Assembly: GCA_944324425.1 (NCBI GenBank)
Contig: CALUWE010000002.1
Coordinates: 62,001-126,000 of the forward strand
DNA length: 64,000 bases
Reading direction: 5' to 3'
From: Candidatus Gastranaerophilales bacterium
GTDB lineage: Bacteria > Cyanobacteriota > Vampirovibrionia > Gastranaerophilales > Gastranaerophilaceae
Shown here: piece by piece, positions 25,538-34,709 of the stretch
Layout of the letters: each line of letters opens with the position of its first letter
How positions within the stretch are numbered: the stretch's first letter is position 1
Position numbers and translations under genes: made by a program
The notes under the pieces: generated by a model
Databases searched by the model: none
What the model was told of the DNA's origin: nothing
What the model saw: the letters and a program-made list of their open reading frames with translations, nothing else

Positions 25538-26758
25538 TTAACCTTGCATTTTTTTGTCAATATATTCATTAACATCCAAAGAAGGTTTAAAACTGCCGTC
25601 TTCACCAATTGAAAGAGCAAAATATTCGGTTATTGCATTTTTTCCGATTGTTAAATATGCGGGATAATCGGCAAAATCTTCCATTTCGCTGTCTATATAT
25701 TCATTAATTGCATCAGTCAGCCCGATTAAATATTGAGCCCTTTCTTGCGAAAAATTGCCTTCCTTATCAAAACAAAAACTCATAATTGTATCAAAATCAT
25801 TGTCGTCATCCGAAAGAGGATAGTCGCTCTTTTGCAGTTTTATCATTGTTTCCAAAATTGCATCATGGTTTTTTGAGCTGTCTGAGCAATATTTTCCGAC
25901 GGTTTCTGCAACTTTACTTACAGGCACATATACTTGAAACGAAGACATTAAATCAAGCATATCTTCAATATAGTCTATATCATATGAACCGGAAGTTGTT
26001 TTGGCATAATGTTTTATTAAATCCAATACATCTGATTTGCCGTATTCTTCACCTACATAGTCAGCCTTTTTGACAATATTGGTTTTTCTGGCTATTTCCG
26101 AAAAATCATATCCGTCATCGGTTTTTGAAAGCCCAAAAACTTCTTCCGCAAAATGGCACGCCTTAGAAGACAGCCTCATTCTGTCTTCACAAGAAAATGT
26201 ATAAAGCGCCCTTGCAAGCCCTTGCTTAAATTTACCGTCAAGCCTGCTTACGACATTTCTTGCAAAATCACCGTCAGGGCTCATATTTGCAAGTTCTTCC
26301 AAACAAACCGCTTTGGGATCAAAGGTTATAGTATTTGATTCTTCATGCATTTTAGAATCGTAAAATTCCAAGTCGGCTTCATTTTGTCTTGCTAAGTTTT
26401 CTGCCGTTTGCTTAAATATTGAAATAAATTTTTTAACATACCCGTCGTTTATTTTGCCGTCTTTTCCTCTTAAAAGCTCATTAATTGTATCCTCATCAAT
26501 TTTCAAAACAAGTAAATCTCCGGCTTGCAGCTTTACTATTGATTGAATTGCCAGAGAATCGTCTCTTTTATCTTTTATAATCTGATATTTAATGTCAGCG
26601 GGGGAATTTACACCGAAATGAGCTCTGAGCATTTCTGAATCCGAAATAATTATGTTGTCTTTTGAATTGTCGCCCGTAAAATTAATTTGATTTGAAGGTT
26701 TATTGTCTTTTGTGGAATAATTTTCGATATTGCCGACAAAATTATTGGTTATTTTCAT
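25538..26758 (-). CDS. soluble protein of unknown function with N-terminal F-x-G motif
   Basis: 406 aa from the ATG at 26758, preceded by GGAA about 7 bp upstream; an in-frame ATG at 26827 gives 23 extra basic and aromatic residues with no ribosome-binding site. The N-terminus reads 'MKITNNFVGN', with Q-I-N-F-T-G near residues 26-31, the same kind of start as the HD and calpain-like proteins. The rest is acidic, helical and has no motif I recognise. It faces the xer gene divergently. Confidence 0.55.
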   Translation of the reverse strand: MKITNNFVGNIENYSTKDNKPSNQINFTGDNSKDNIIISDSEMLRAHFGVNSPADIKYQIIKDKRDDSLAIQSIVKLQAGDLLVLKIDEDTINELLRGKDGKINDGYVKKFISIFKQTAENLARQNEADLEFYDSKMHEESNTITFDPKAVCLEELANMSPDGDFARNVVSRLDGKFKQGLARALYTFSCEDRMRLSSKACHFAEEVFGLSKTDDGYDFSEIARKTNIVKKADYVGEEYGKSDVLDLIKHYAKTTSGSYDIDYIEDMLDLMSSFQVYVPVSKVAETVGKYCSDSSKNHDAILETMIKLQKSDYPLSDDDNDFDTIMSFCFDKEGNFSQERAQYLIGLTDAINEYIDSEMEDFADYPAYLTIGKNAITEYFALSIGEDGSFKPSLDVNEYIDKKMQG

Positions 26759-26873
26759 TAAAATTTCCTTTTGCTTGTAAAATAATAAAAAATACCGGTA
26801 ATTAAAAATTGCTTTTTTAAAATTCATTCATTTAAAAGATGAAACAAAAAACGGTTTATAAAATAATTAAATT

Positions 26874-27743
26874 ATGCTGATACAATCCATAAGCGAATAT
26901 TTAACATATCTTGAAGTTGAAAGAGGATTAAGTCAAAACACAATTTTGGCTTATGAGAATGACATTTTGGGCTTTTTTGATTATTTTAAAAATATAGAAG
27001 ACCCAAACGAAATTAAAAGAATTCATTTTAGCGAATATACTGCCCACTTAGCCGAAAGCGGACTTTTAAGTTCTTCCGTTACAAGAAAAATAGCTTCAAT
27101 TAAAGGATTTTTCAGGTATTTATCGGCAAACAAAGAAATAAAATCAAATCCGTCATTATCTTTGTCAGCCCCAAAAATTCCGAAAAGATTGCCAAAAGTA
27201 ATAAGCTATGAAGAAATTGAAAAGCTTTTAAAAAACCGCCTTACAACAAAAGAAAAAGCTGTTTTTGAACTTTTGTACGCAACCGGCTTAAGGGTGTCTG
27301 AGCTTGTTAATTTAACGGTTAAAAATGTTGATTTTAAAAGCAATTTAATAAAAACAACAGGTAAAGGTTCAAAAGACAGAATTGTTCCCATGGGGAAAAA
27401 AGCAAAAGAAGCCTTGAACCACTACATGAAAGAAAGAGGACTCCTTTTAAAAACAAAGCTTGGGTCTGAAGCAGAATCAGACTTTGTTTTCCTTAATGAA
27501 AAATCTGAAAAAATTTCAAGGCAATGGGTTTATAATTTCATCAAAAAACAGGGTGAAACCATAAATAAAACAATTTCACCCCACACAATAAGGCATTCTT
27601 TTGCAACACACCTTTTGGAAAACGGGGCAGACCTAAGAGCCGTACAAGAACTTTTGGGCCACAGAAGCGTTGTTACAACACAACTTTACACCCATATAAG
27701 CAAAAAGCGTTTAAGGGAAGTTTATTTTAATATTAACGGCTAA
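26874..27743 (+). CDS. xerD: XerC/XerD-type tyrosine recombinase
   Basis: 289 aa. SAM-like N-terminal core-binding domain (about 1-90) and C-terminal catalytic domain with R140 (ATGLRVSEL), K164, H237 and R240 (PHTIRHSFATHLL), H263 (LLGHRS) and nucleophile Y272 (TTQLYTH). All catalytic residues are present. Length and sequence fit the chromosome-dimer-resolving Xer family rather than a phage integrase. Whether it is XerC or XerD is not settled; a dif site was not found in the window. The TIGR02757 gene follows after 33 bp. Confidence 0.88.
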   Translation: MLIQSISEYLTYLEVERGLSQNTILAYENDILGFFDYFKNIEDPNEIKRIHFSEYTAHLAESGLLSSSVTRKIASIKGFFRYLSANKEIKSNPSLSLSAPKIPKRLPKVISYEEIEKLLKNRLTTKEKAVFELLYATGLRVSELVNLTVKNVDFKSNLIKTTGKGSKDRIVPMGKKAKEALNHYMKERGLLLKTKLGSEAESDFVFLNEKSEKISRQWVYNFIKKQGETINKTISPHTIRHSFATHLLENGADLRAVQELLGHRSVVTTQLYTHISKKRLREVYFNING

Positions 27744-27776
27744 ATTAATTTTTTAATTTATGCTTTAATATTTAAT

Positions 27777-28556
27777 ATGAAGGAATATCTTGACTATTTA
27801 AGACAAAAATACGAAACGGCCGATTTTATAAAAGATGACCCCGTTAAATTTATTCATTCCTTTAAAAATGATGTTAAAAATTTGGAGCTTTGGGGTTTTA
27901 TTGTTTCTTTGTTTGCATTCGGAAAAAGAGAAGCCTTTATTCAAAAATTAAATATTTTATTTGAAATAATGAACCATAACCCCTATGAATTTATTTTGAA
28001 TTTTGAAAAAAACGAAAACAAATTAAGCGGGTTTATTTACCGTTTTTATAAAGATAGTGATATTAAGGCATTATTTTTTCTTCTGTCTGAAAAATTAAAA
28101 TCGGGAATGACATTAGGCGATATTTTTTATGAAAAAAGAAACAATTCTACATTAGAGCTTTTAAAAAATGTCTACAATGAATTTGAAAAATCAAAATATT
28201 TTAAAAATTCACAAGGCTTTTCTTTTATGCTCTCAAACCCGAATAAAAACGGAGCAAACAAAAGGTTAAATATGTTTTTAAGATGGATGGCAAGAAAAGG
28301 TCCTGTCGACCTGAATGTTTGGCATTTTATAGAGCCAAAAAATTTAATAATTCCTCTTGATATTCATGTGGGAAATGTTTCAAGAAAATTAAATTTATTA
28401 AAAAGAAAACAAAATGATATAAAAGCAGCCCTTGAATTAACGGAAAAATTAAAAGAATATGACCCGATTGACCCTGTGGGATACGATTTTGCGCTTTTTG
28501 GGGCAGGCGTTAATAACGAAAAAATTAAAGGTTCCGATATTTTATCTAAAATATAA
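27777..28556 (+). CDS. TIGR02757-family protein
   Basis: 259 aa. The C-terminal half carries the family pattern: 'ANKRLNMFLRWMARKGPVDLNVWHFIEPKNLIIPLDIHVGN...LLKRKQND...ALELTEKLKEYDPIDPVGYDFALFGAGV'. The family (also known as DUF2400) has a helix-hairpin-helix-like fold related to DNA glycosylases but no proven function. It is likely co-transcribed with the xer gene. Confidence 0.85.
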   Translation: MKEYLDYLRQKYETADFIKDDPVKFIHSFKNDVKNLELWGFIVSLFAFGKREAFIQKLNILFEIMNHNPYEFILNFEKNENKLSGFIYRFYKDSDIKALFFLLSEKLKSGMTLGDIFYEKRNNSTLELLKNVYNEFEKSKYFKNSQGFSFMLSNPNKNGANKRLNMFLRWMARKGPVDLNVWHFIEPKNLIIPLDIHVGNVSRKLNLLKRKQNDIKAALELTEKLKEYDPIDPVGYDFALFGAGVNNEKIKGSDILSKI

Positions 28557-28632
28557 AACTTTTATTAAAAAAGATAAAACCTGATTTTATTTGTAATAAA
28601 ATTATATAAGATGAAAACTAACAAGGTATAAA

Positions 28633-30243
28633 ATGAAGTATTCAAAATATTCTGCTGTCATAATCGGTTCGGGTATATCAGGGCTGTATTTAGCACACAA
28701 ATTATCAAAAAGCAAAAACAACAAAGACGGTATTTTGGTAATTACAAAAGCAAAAATTAACGAATGCAACTCAAAATTAGCTCAGGGCGGCATTGTTGCC
28801 GTTATGCCCGATGTCAATAAAGCAGATTCAATAAGTTCTCATGTATTTGACACGGTTAAAGCCGGCGCCGGCTTGAATGATTTTAATGCGGTTAAATACG
28901 TTTCTGAATATTCCGCCCTTGCAATAAGAGGTCTTATAAATGCAGGCGTTAAATTTGACAAAAAAGAAGACGGCTCTTTTGATTTTGCGCTTGAAGCCGC
29001 ACACAGTCTGCCAAGAATACTTCACACAAAAGATAAAACCGGCGAATCAATTGAAAACGCACTTATAGACAAAGTAAACAAAGCCAAAGAAGTTGAAATT
29101 TATGAAAACACAATGGCGGTTGAGCTTTTGGTTGATAAATATAATGCCGCTAAAGGTGTTATCACATTTAACGAAAAAATCGGCGAATTTGAAGCCGTGT
29201 TAACAAATGCTGTTATTATTGCAACCGGCGGTATCGGACAACTTTATAAATATTCTACAAGCAGGCCTGTTTCAACGGGGGACGGCATCTGCCTTGCAAA
29301 AAAAGCAGGGGCTAAAATAGAAGATATGGAATTTGTTCAATTCCACCCCACAGCTTTAAGTGTTAAAAATAGAGCAACTATGCCTTTGGTATCAGAAGCA
29401 GTCAGAGGCGAAGGCGCAAAGCTTGTAAACAAAAAAGGCGAAAGATTTATTTTAAAATATGACAAAATGGGCGAACTTGCACCAAGAGACGTTGTTGCAA
29501 GAGCAATCTATGATGAACTTAAAAATTCCGGTGAAGATTTTGTCTATCTTGATATAACAGATATCGGACCTGAAAAATTCAGAGAAAGATTTCCTGCAAT
29601 AACAAGCTATTGCGAAGAATTCGGCGTTGATTTAAACCAAAAATTAATTCCCGTATCGCCCGCAGCTCATTATTTAATGGGCGGAATTAAAGTTAACCTT
29701 GATTTTGAAACAAATATCAAAAATTTATATGCAATCGGCGAATGTGCAAGAACAGGGCTTCACGGCGCAAACAGGCTGGCTTCAAATTCGCTTTTGGAAT
29801 GCGTGGTTTCTGCCATGGGGCTATATGATAACTTAAGTTATCAAGATTTAACAGCTCCCAAAAACTATGATGAAAAAATTAAAAATATTATTTCAATGTA
29901 TCAAGAACAAGACCCCTGCTATATTGAAGATTCTGATTTAATTAAAAATAAAATCAAAGATTTAATGTGGAAATATGCAGGCATTTTAAGAAATGAAGCC
30001 CTTTTAAGAAAAGGTTTGTATGAACTTGAAGAAATCAAAAAATCAATCGGCGATAAAAAAGTCTTTTCCGATTTCAATTCCTATGAAATAAGAAATATGG
30101 TCTGTGTTGCGGAAATTATTTTGAATTCTGCACTTGAAAGAAGAACATCAGTCGGTGCTCATTTTAGATCGGATACATATACAAACAATGAAGAAGAAAC
30201 CAAAAACGAAAGTATGGTAAACAATGAAATTTCTGTTAAATGA
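28633..30243 (+). CDS. nadB: L-aspartate oxidase
   Basis: 536 aa flavoprotein. FAD-binding 'AVIIGSGISGLYLAHKL' at residues 8-24, then 'SKLAQGGIVAV', 'EAAHSLPRILHTKDKTG', 'EFVQFHPTAL', 'AVRGEGAKLVN', 'LAPRDVVARAI', 'HYLMGGIKV' and 'GLHGANRLASNSLLEC', the conserved blocks of the NadB/SdhA family. It oxidises aspartate to iminoaspartate for quinolinate synthesis. Its 3' end overlaps nadC by 20 bp. nadA is not in the window. Confidence 0.95.
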   Translation: MKYSKYSAVIIGSGISGLYLAHKLSKSKNNKDGILVITKAKINECNSKLAQGGIVAVMPDVNKADSISSHVFDTVKAGAGLNDFNAVKYVSEYSALAIRGLINAGVKFDKKEDGSFDFALEAAHSLPRILHTKDKTGESIENALIDKVNKAKEVEIYENTMAVELLVDKYNAAKGVITFNEKIGEFEAVLTNAVIIATGGIGQLYKYSTSRPVSTGDGICLAKKAGAKIEDMEFVQFHPTALSVKNRATMPLVSEAVRGEGAKLVNKKGERFILKYDKMGELAPRDVVARAIYDELKNSGEDFVYLDITDIGPEKFRERFPAITSYCEEFGVDLNQKLIPVSPAAHYLMGGIKVNLDFETNIKNLYAIGECARTGLHGANRLASNSLLECVVSAMGLYDNLSYQDLTAPKNYDEKIKNIISMYQEQDPCYIEDSDLIKNKIKDLMWKYAGILRNEALLRKGLYELEEIKKSIGDKKVFSDFNSYEIRNMVCVAEIILNSALERRTSVGAHFRSDTYTNNEEETKNESMVNNEISVK

Positions 30244-31081
30244 TTTTATAGTGAGAGATTACGTTAAAGAAGCCTTAAAAGAAGATATAGGCTATGGCGA
30301 TATTTCAACCGATTACGTTTGTGCACATCTAAAAGGTGATGAAATATTTGAAGTTAATTTAAGAACAAGACAAGACGGCATTTTTTGCGGAAAAGAAGTT
30401 TTTGAAATAGTTTTCGATATTTTATCAAACGGAAAAGTTGAAATTGAATTTTTTATAAATGACGGCGATGAAATTAAAAAAGACGACATTTTGGCAAAAA
30501 TTAAAGGTTTTCCAAGATACGTTTTAACAGGCGAAAGGCTTGCTCTTAATTTTGTTCAAAGAATGTCGGGCATTGCAACTTATACCAAAAAATTTGTTGA
30601 TATTTTAGCCCCTTATGGTGTTAAAATGGCAGATACAAGAAAAAATACCCCGAATTTCAGAATGTTTGAAAAATATTCCGCAGCAATAGGGGGTGCTACA
30701 TTGCACAGATTCAATTTATGCGATTGTATTATGCTAAAAGATAACCATATAGCACTTCTTGGCGGAAACATTAAAGAAGCGGTTGAAAAGGTTAGGGAAT
30801 TTAATTCTCATGCTCATAAAATTGAAGTTGAATGCGATAAATTTGAACAAGTTAAAGAAGCCGTTAATGCTAAAGTTGATATTATTATGCTTGATAATAT
30901 GACATTAGACGAAATTAAAAAGTGCACGGAATTTATAAACAAACGTGCAATTGTTGAAATTTCAGGCAATGTTAAACTGGAAACTCTGCCCGAGCTTGCA
31001 AAAACAGGGGTAGATGTTATAAGCTCAAGCGCAATTATAACAAAAGCGGGCACTTTGGACTTAGGGTTTGATTACCTTTAA
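30224..31081 (+). CDS. nadC: nicotinate-nucleotide pyrophosphorylase (quinolinate phosphoribosyltransferase)
   Basis: 285 aa. Family blocks: 'EDIGYGDISTDYV', 'GERLALNFVQRMSGIATYTKKFVD', 'ADTRKNTPNFRMFEKYSAAIGGATLHRFNLCDCIMLKDNHI', 'IEVECDKFEQV', 'IMLDNMTLDEI', 'VEISGNVKLETL', 'GVDVISSSAIITKA'. It converts quinolinate and PRPP to nicotinate mononucleotide. The 20-bp overlap with nadB points to coupled translation of the two NAD enzymes. Confidence 0.95.
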   Translation: MKFLLNDFIVRDYVKEALKEDIGYGDISTDYVCAHLKGDEIFEVNLRTRQDGIFCGKEVFEIVFDILSNGKVEIEFFINDGDEIKKDDILAKIKGFPRYVLTGERLALNFVQRMSGIATYTKKFVDILAPYGVKMADTRKNTPNFRMFEKYSAAIGGATLHRFNLCDCIMLKDNHIALLGGNIKEAVEKVREFNSHAHKIEVECDKFEQVKEAVNAKVDIIMLDNMTLDEIKKCTEFINKRAIVEISGNVKLETLPELAKTGVDVISSSAIITKAGTLDLGFDYL

Positions 31082-31082
31082 A

Positions 31083-31745
31083 TTATTGAATGTTTAAAAA
31101 TTTATGAGTTTGAGGAATCAACCTTACATCTTTAAATTTTGAATAAAATTTATTATAGATTTCAAGATAGTTCAAATTGTTATCCAAAGGCATTTTTGGC
31201 TGCAGAACAATCGGAATGTTGTATTTGTTGGCTAAAATTGTGCAAATTTCAATTTCATCATCATCAATTTTAGAATCAAAAACAACCTTTATAAATGTTG
31301 CGGCCTTAGATGCCGCATTTAAAAATTTTTCATTTTCTTCAAAATGTCCCAAATCACCTGTTGAAGAAGGCAGCTTAATATCCATTGCAACAACATCAAC
31401 CAAATCTATAATCTGTTCAAGCTCATTATATAAAGTGCCGTTTGTTTCCAAATAAATTTCTTTATTCAAAAATTTCTTATACTTTGTTAAAAAAGATTTA
31501 ATAAATTCTGAATGCAATAAGGGCTCGCCCCCCGTTAAACTGACGGATTCCGAATCATATCTTCTTATTTTGTCAAAAAGTTCTTCTTCTTTTAAAACCA
31601 ACGTATTGTCATCACGGCAAAAATCCGTATCACAATAACCGCATTTAAGATTGCAGCCGACAAACCTTACAAAAACTTGTTTGTAACCCGCTAAAATTCC
31701 TTCGCCTTGAATTGATTCAAAAATCTCTTTTATGGGTGCTTGCAT
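31083..31745 (-). CDS. queE: 7-carboxy-7-deazaguanine synthase
   Basis: 220 aa radical-SAM enzyme. The ATG at 31745 (GAGGG 4 bp upstream) gives 'MQAPIKEIFESIQGEGILAG', the standard QueE N-terminus. C31, C35 and C38 (GCNLKCGYCDTDFC) form the CX3CX2C cluster site. 'SLTGGEPLL' and 'LETNGTLY' follow. It makes the deazaguanine core of queuosine precursors; the other que genes are not in the window. Converges on nadC with 1 bp between the stops. Confidence 0.9.
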   Translation of the reverse strand: MQAPIKEIFESIQGEGILAGYKQVFVRFVGCNLKCGYCDTDFCRDDNTLVLKEEELFDKIRRYDSESVSLTGGEPLLHSEFIKSFLTKYKKFLNKEIYLETNGTLYNELEQIIDLVDVVAMDIKLPSSTGDLGHFEENEKFLNAASKAATFIKVVFDSKIDDDEIEICTILANKYNIPIVLQPKMPLDNNLNYLEIYNKFYSKFKDVRLIPQTHKFLNIQ

Positions 31746-31830
31746 CTTGCCCTCACATATAACCTTTATGATACAGCATTTTGGGCAAATCATTAAAAGA
31801 ATTTCAAAAATTACACTAAATGTATCAATT

Positions 31831-31854
31831 ATGGCGGTAAAATTTTACCGCCAT
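31831..31854. repeat. perfect 24-bp palindrome
   Basis: ATGGCGGTAAAA followed directly by its complement, between queE and the putative metallopeptidase (both minus strand). A hairpin could form in RNA from either strand. For the minus-strand transcript of the 31867 gene it lies just after the stop, but there is no T run behind it, so it may be an operator or a weak terminator. Confidence 0.6.
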
Positions 31855-31866
31855 AAACAAACCTTT

Positions 31867-32562
31867 TTATAAATTTTCATCTTCAAACCCGGGGGAACGG
31901 GATGGAAGTGTTTGATATCCTGCGTTTGACATAACCGATTTTCTAATGTATTTATCCGTATAATCACCTTTTATAAAAAGCCTTTTTATTGTGTTTTCGC
32001 GGACAACAAGCGGATGGTTTATATTTTCAAGTTCGGGGTTTTTTTCCGTAAAATCAGTCCAAACAGCAGCTTCCAGTGTCCAGCAATAAGTTTCTTCATT
32101 AATCGAATTTAATTCATCCTGATGAATTGCTTCATGCGATAAAACGGCGGCAAGTGCTTCTTTTGGAGCGTCATAGTGCTTTTGATTTATAAAAATATAG
32201 AGTTGATTTTTTTGTTTCCACCCTAAAGCGTCAAAATCTCTGTAAGCTTCATTTAAAAGGCTTAAGTCTCTGAATTCAACCTTAACGGGGCGCCCCGTTA
32301 AATTTTCCCCTAAAATGGCACGCCTTGAATAATCGCCCAAACTGCCTTTCATTGTTTCTATGGCTTGAATTATTTTGTCATCCTTGCTTATTTTTTTATA
32401 TTTTTTATATGTATCATTATCAATATAAATGTCTTCTTTTTGAGGTGCTTCCTGAATGCCGCCCTTTGGAAGTTCTCTGTTATATGGGGGTTCTTCTATG
32501 GCAAATGATGGCGCCAGTGCGCCAAATAAAACTAATGAGGCTAAAAATAAAATCTTTTTCAT
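31867..32562 (-). CDS. putative secreted zinc metallopeptidase
   Basis: 231 aa from the ATG at 32562, giving a clean signal peptide (MKKILFLASLVLFGALAPSFA); an in-frame ATG at 32586 adds eight residues. 'VLSHEAIHQDE' contains HEAIH (H143, E144, H147), the HExxH zinc motif, followed by 'NSINEETYCWTLEAAVW', whose glutamates could supply the third ligand as in gluzincins. No further family match was seen. The N-terminal 70 residues are charged and probably disordered. Confidence 0.55.
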   Translation of the reverse strand: MKKILFLASLVLFGALAPSFAIEEPPYNRELPKGGIQEAPQKEDIYIDNDTYKKYKKISKDDKIIQAIETMKGSLGDYSRRAILGENLTGRPVKVEFRDLSLLNEAYRDFDALGWKQKNQLYIFINQKHYDAPKEALAAVLSHEAIHQDELNSINEETYCWTLEAAVWTDFTEKNPELENINHPLVVRENTIKRLFIKGDYTDKYIRKSVMSNAGYQTLPSRSPGFEDENL

Positions 32563-32640
32563 TATTACAACTTGTCCTTTTCTCATCTTAAACTCTTCAT
32601 TTTAAGGACATTATGGCACACCGTATAAAAAAGTCAAAAA

Positions 32641-33474
32641 TCAACTCATAAGAGAAATGGCATTTTCAAGAAGGTCTTTATAGCTTGACATAATGTTTTT
32701 CGCTAAATCCATCTGCAGTTTTGCTTCCTGATAATAAGTGATATTTGCCTTAAAGTCTACGTTTGAAAGCTCTATAAGCCCGCTTCTTACTTCCCCTCTG
32801 CCTATCACGGGTCTTCCTGAGGCATCTGTTTCAACAAACATGCCGTCTTTATATTGAAATAATTCCTGAGGGTTGTGGAAATTCATAATGGCAAGTTTAA
32901 ACAAGGGGGAAGATTCTTGTCCGTTATTTGCTTTGCCGTATAAAATGCCGTCTCCTTTTATTTCAAATTCATCATATTTTCCTAAGTATTTTCCGTTATC
33001 AGGGTCTACCCAAAGTTTAATTTCGGTTGTAGGAATGTTTAAAGAACCGCCTTCGGATAAAATTCTATTGTATTCTTCTTTATCCAAAGACTTTGTCCCT
33101 GACATAATTTCGCCTTTTTCATTCATTATGTAGCCTTGAACGGTTGAACCGTCCGCTGCTTTATAAACACCGTTTTCATCAAACTTAAATTCGCCAAGCC
33201 TTGTATATGCAATTCTTCCTTCATCGTTTCTCACAACAAAATAGCCTTGACCTTCAAGAAAAACATTTTCATTTGAAGTGCCGGGGATTGCTTTACCCTG
33301 ATCGGTATTTTTCAAAAACCCGTCGCAGGAAATGCTGTCTAAGAATGTTTTAAAAGTAACCTTGTTTTCTCTGTACCCGGGGGTGTATATGTTTGCAAGG
33401 TTTTCTGTTATTGAATCCATCCAATTTATGCTTGCTTTTTGGGTGTTCATAGCATTTACATAAGCGTCATTCAT
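32641..33474 (-). CDS. flagellar hook/basal-body rod family protein (FlgE/FlgF/FlgG type)
   Basis: 277 aa. N-terminal rod motif 'MNTQKASINWMDSITENLANIYTPGYRENKVTF', a central 'NVFLEGQGYFVVRNDEGRIAYTRLGEFKFDENGVYKAADGSTVQGYIMNEKGEI' block, and a C-terminal helix pair ('LIELSNVDFKANITYYQEAKLQMDLAKNIMSSYKDLL'). These are the conserved ends and core of axial flagellar proteins, which assemble through their terminal coiled coils. Length fits FlgF or FlgG more than FlgE. Its ATG overlaps the previous stop (ATGA). Confidence 0.85.
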   Translation of the reverse strand: MNDAYVNAMNTQKASINWMDSITENLANIYTPGYRENKVTFKTFLDSISCDGFLKNTDQGKAIPGTSNENVFLEGQGYFVVRNDEGRIAYTRLGEFKFDENGVYKAADGSTVQGYIMNEKGEIMSGTKSLDKEEYNRILSEGGSLNIPTTEIKLWVDPDNGKYLGKYDEFEIKGDGILYGKANNGQESSPLFKLAIMNFHNPQELFQYKDGMFVETDASGRPVIGRGEVRSGLIELSNVDFKANITYYQEAKLQMDLAKNIMSSYKDLLENAISLMS

Positions 33475-34139
33475 TGTTTACCCCCTTGTTTGTTGTTTCT
33501 TTGCTGTCTGTAAGGCTTGTAGCTTATATTTGAATAAGCTATATTTTGTTCATCAAACCTCACTTTTAAGTAATCTATGTTATTTTTTAAATATTGTTCA
33601 ACTTGTTTATCTTGAGGAATAAATGTTGTATCAATTCTGCCGTCTTTTGCAACTTTTAAAATTACTGTAACATGATCATCAAAATCAAGCCTTACGGATT
33701 TATTTGTTTCCATTGATTTTGTAATTAAATCACCTAAGGTTTTTGAAACTTCCATTGTTTTATAGTTTGTTGCATCTATAACACTTGTTTCATCGTTCAT
33801 TTTAATGTTTATTGTGCCGTTGTTGCTTGCAGCATTTAAGAAAAACATTGCATCGACATTTTCAATTTTTTTAGTGTCATATTTATATGTTTCACCGACA
33901 TTTAAGGTTTCATTAATTAAGCCGTCAGTCATATTGGGGCTGTATTGAAAACTTGAAAAACTTGTCTGCCCTAATGCTATAAATTGGGAAATGTCAACCA
34001 TTCCAAGTTCAGAGTTTTTTTCCGTCAATTTATTTAATTCATCCTGAAATGTTGCCCCTTCAATCGGTGTTATTTGAGGGGTTAGAGTTGAATTTGCTTC
34101 AACATTTCCTTTTAATTTTTCAGTTTCATTGATGTTCAT
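33471..34139 (-). CDS. FliK-like (hook-length control C-terminal) protein
   Basis: 222 aa. The N-terminal half is low in order and Asn/Thr-rich. The C-terminal part, 'VRLDFDDHVTVILKVAKDGRIDTTFIPQDKQVEQYLKNNIDYLKVRFDEQNIAYSNISYKP', resembles the FliK hook-specificity domain ('L.v.....g.v...l......v...l...l..L...L...gl....v.v'), and a basic Gln/Asn tail follows. Location between fliJ and a rod-type gene fits. FliK is usually longer (about 400 aa), so the call is tentative. Confidence 0.5.
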   Translation of the reverse strand: MNINETEKLKGNVEANSTLTPQITPIEGATFQDELNKLTEKNSELGMVDISQFIALGQTSFSSFQYSPNMTDGLINETLNVGETYKYDTKKIENVDAMFFLNAASNNGTINIKMNDETSVIDATNYKTMEVSKTLGDLITKSMETNKSVRLDFDDHVTVILKVAKDGRIDTTFIPQDKQVEQYLKNNIDYLKVRFDEQNIAYSNISYKPYRQQRNNKQGGKQ

Positions 34140-34599
34140 TTTTTTCTTCGATTTCTTCTTGTTCTTTATTTTCTCTTTGGCGGATAAAATGTTTTTGCGA
34201 GCCTACTTCGTTCAACATTTTTAACTCTGCCATTTTTTCTTCGTATAAATATTCTTCTTTTTTGTGTTCTTTATGTTTTTCTAAAACGTTTACCTTTTGT
34301 TCTTTTTCTTTCAGAATTTCAAGCTCTTCTTGAAGTTTTTTTTCGGCTTCCGCCTTTTCTTGTTCAAGTTTTTCGCCCTCTTCATATAAGTGTTTTAAGA
34401 ATTTATCAAACCCGTCATACATTCTTGGGTCCGATTTTCTCATATTTATTCTTGTATCGCTTATATTTTTGTTGTTTTCCTGTATCTTTTTTTCAACAAC
34501 AATAACGGCATTTTGTGCTTCCTGAACAACCTTTAATTGGGCTTCCTTTTCTTTTATCCTTATTTCAAGGAATTTTTGGAGTCTGTATCTAAATGGCAT
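34126..34599 (-). CDS. fliJ: FliJ-like flagellar export chaperone
   Basis: 157 aa, nearly all coiled coil. The start 'MPFRYRLQKFLEIRIKEKEAQLKVVQEAQNAVIVVEKKIQ' is the usual FliJ N-terminus ('F.y.Lq..Le.re..E..a'). FliJ is the central stalk of the flagellar export ATPase. It overlaps the FliK-like gene by 14 bp. fliI is not in the window. The upstream gene is atpG, 111 bp away. Confidence 0.7.
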   Translation of the reverse strand: MPFRYRLQKFLEIRIKEKEAQLKVVQEAQNAVIVVEKKIQENNKNISDTRINMRKSDPRMYDGFDKFLKHLYEEGEKLEQEKAEAEKKLQEELEILKEKEQKVNVLEKHKEHKKEEYLYEEKMAELKMLNEVGSQKHFIRQRENKEQEEIEEKNEHQ

Positions 34600-34709
34600 A
34601 ATAACCGTTTTTTATATGGGTACACTATTATTTTACGGGATTATTCCGTTTTTTGTTTAATGAAAACGGAGGAAAAGTCAAAAAAATCGTATAAAAAGTG
34701 TATAAAATT

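Noticed and set aside
26874-27743. Possible phage integrase or mobile element
   Set aside because: The recombinase has XerC/D length and neighbours (TIGR02757, nad genes), with no phage or att features around it.
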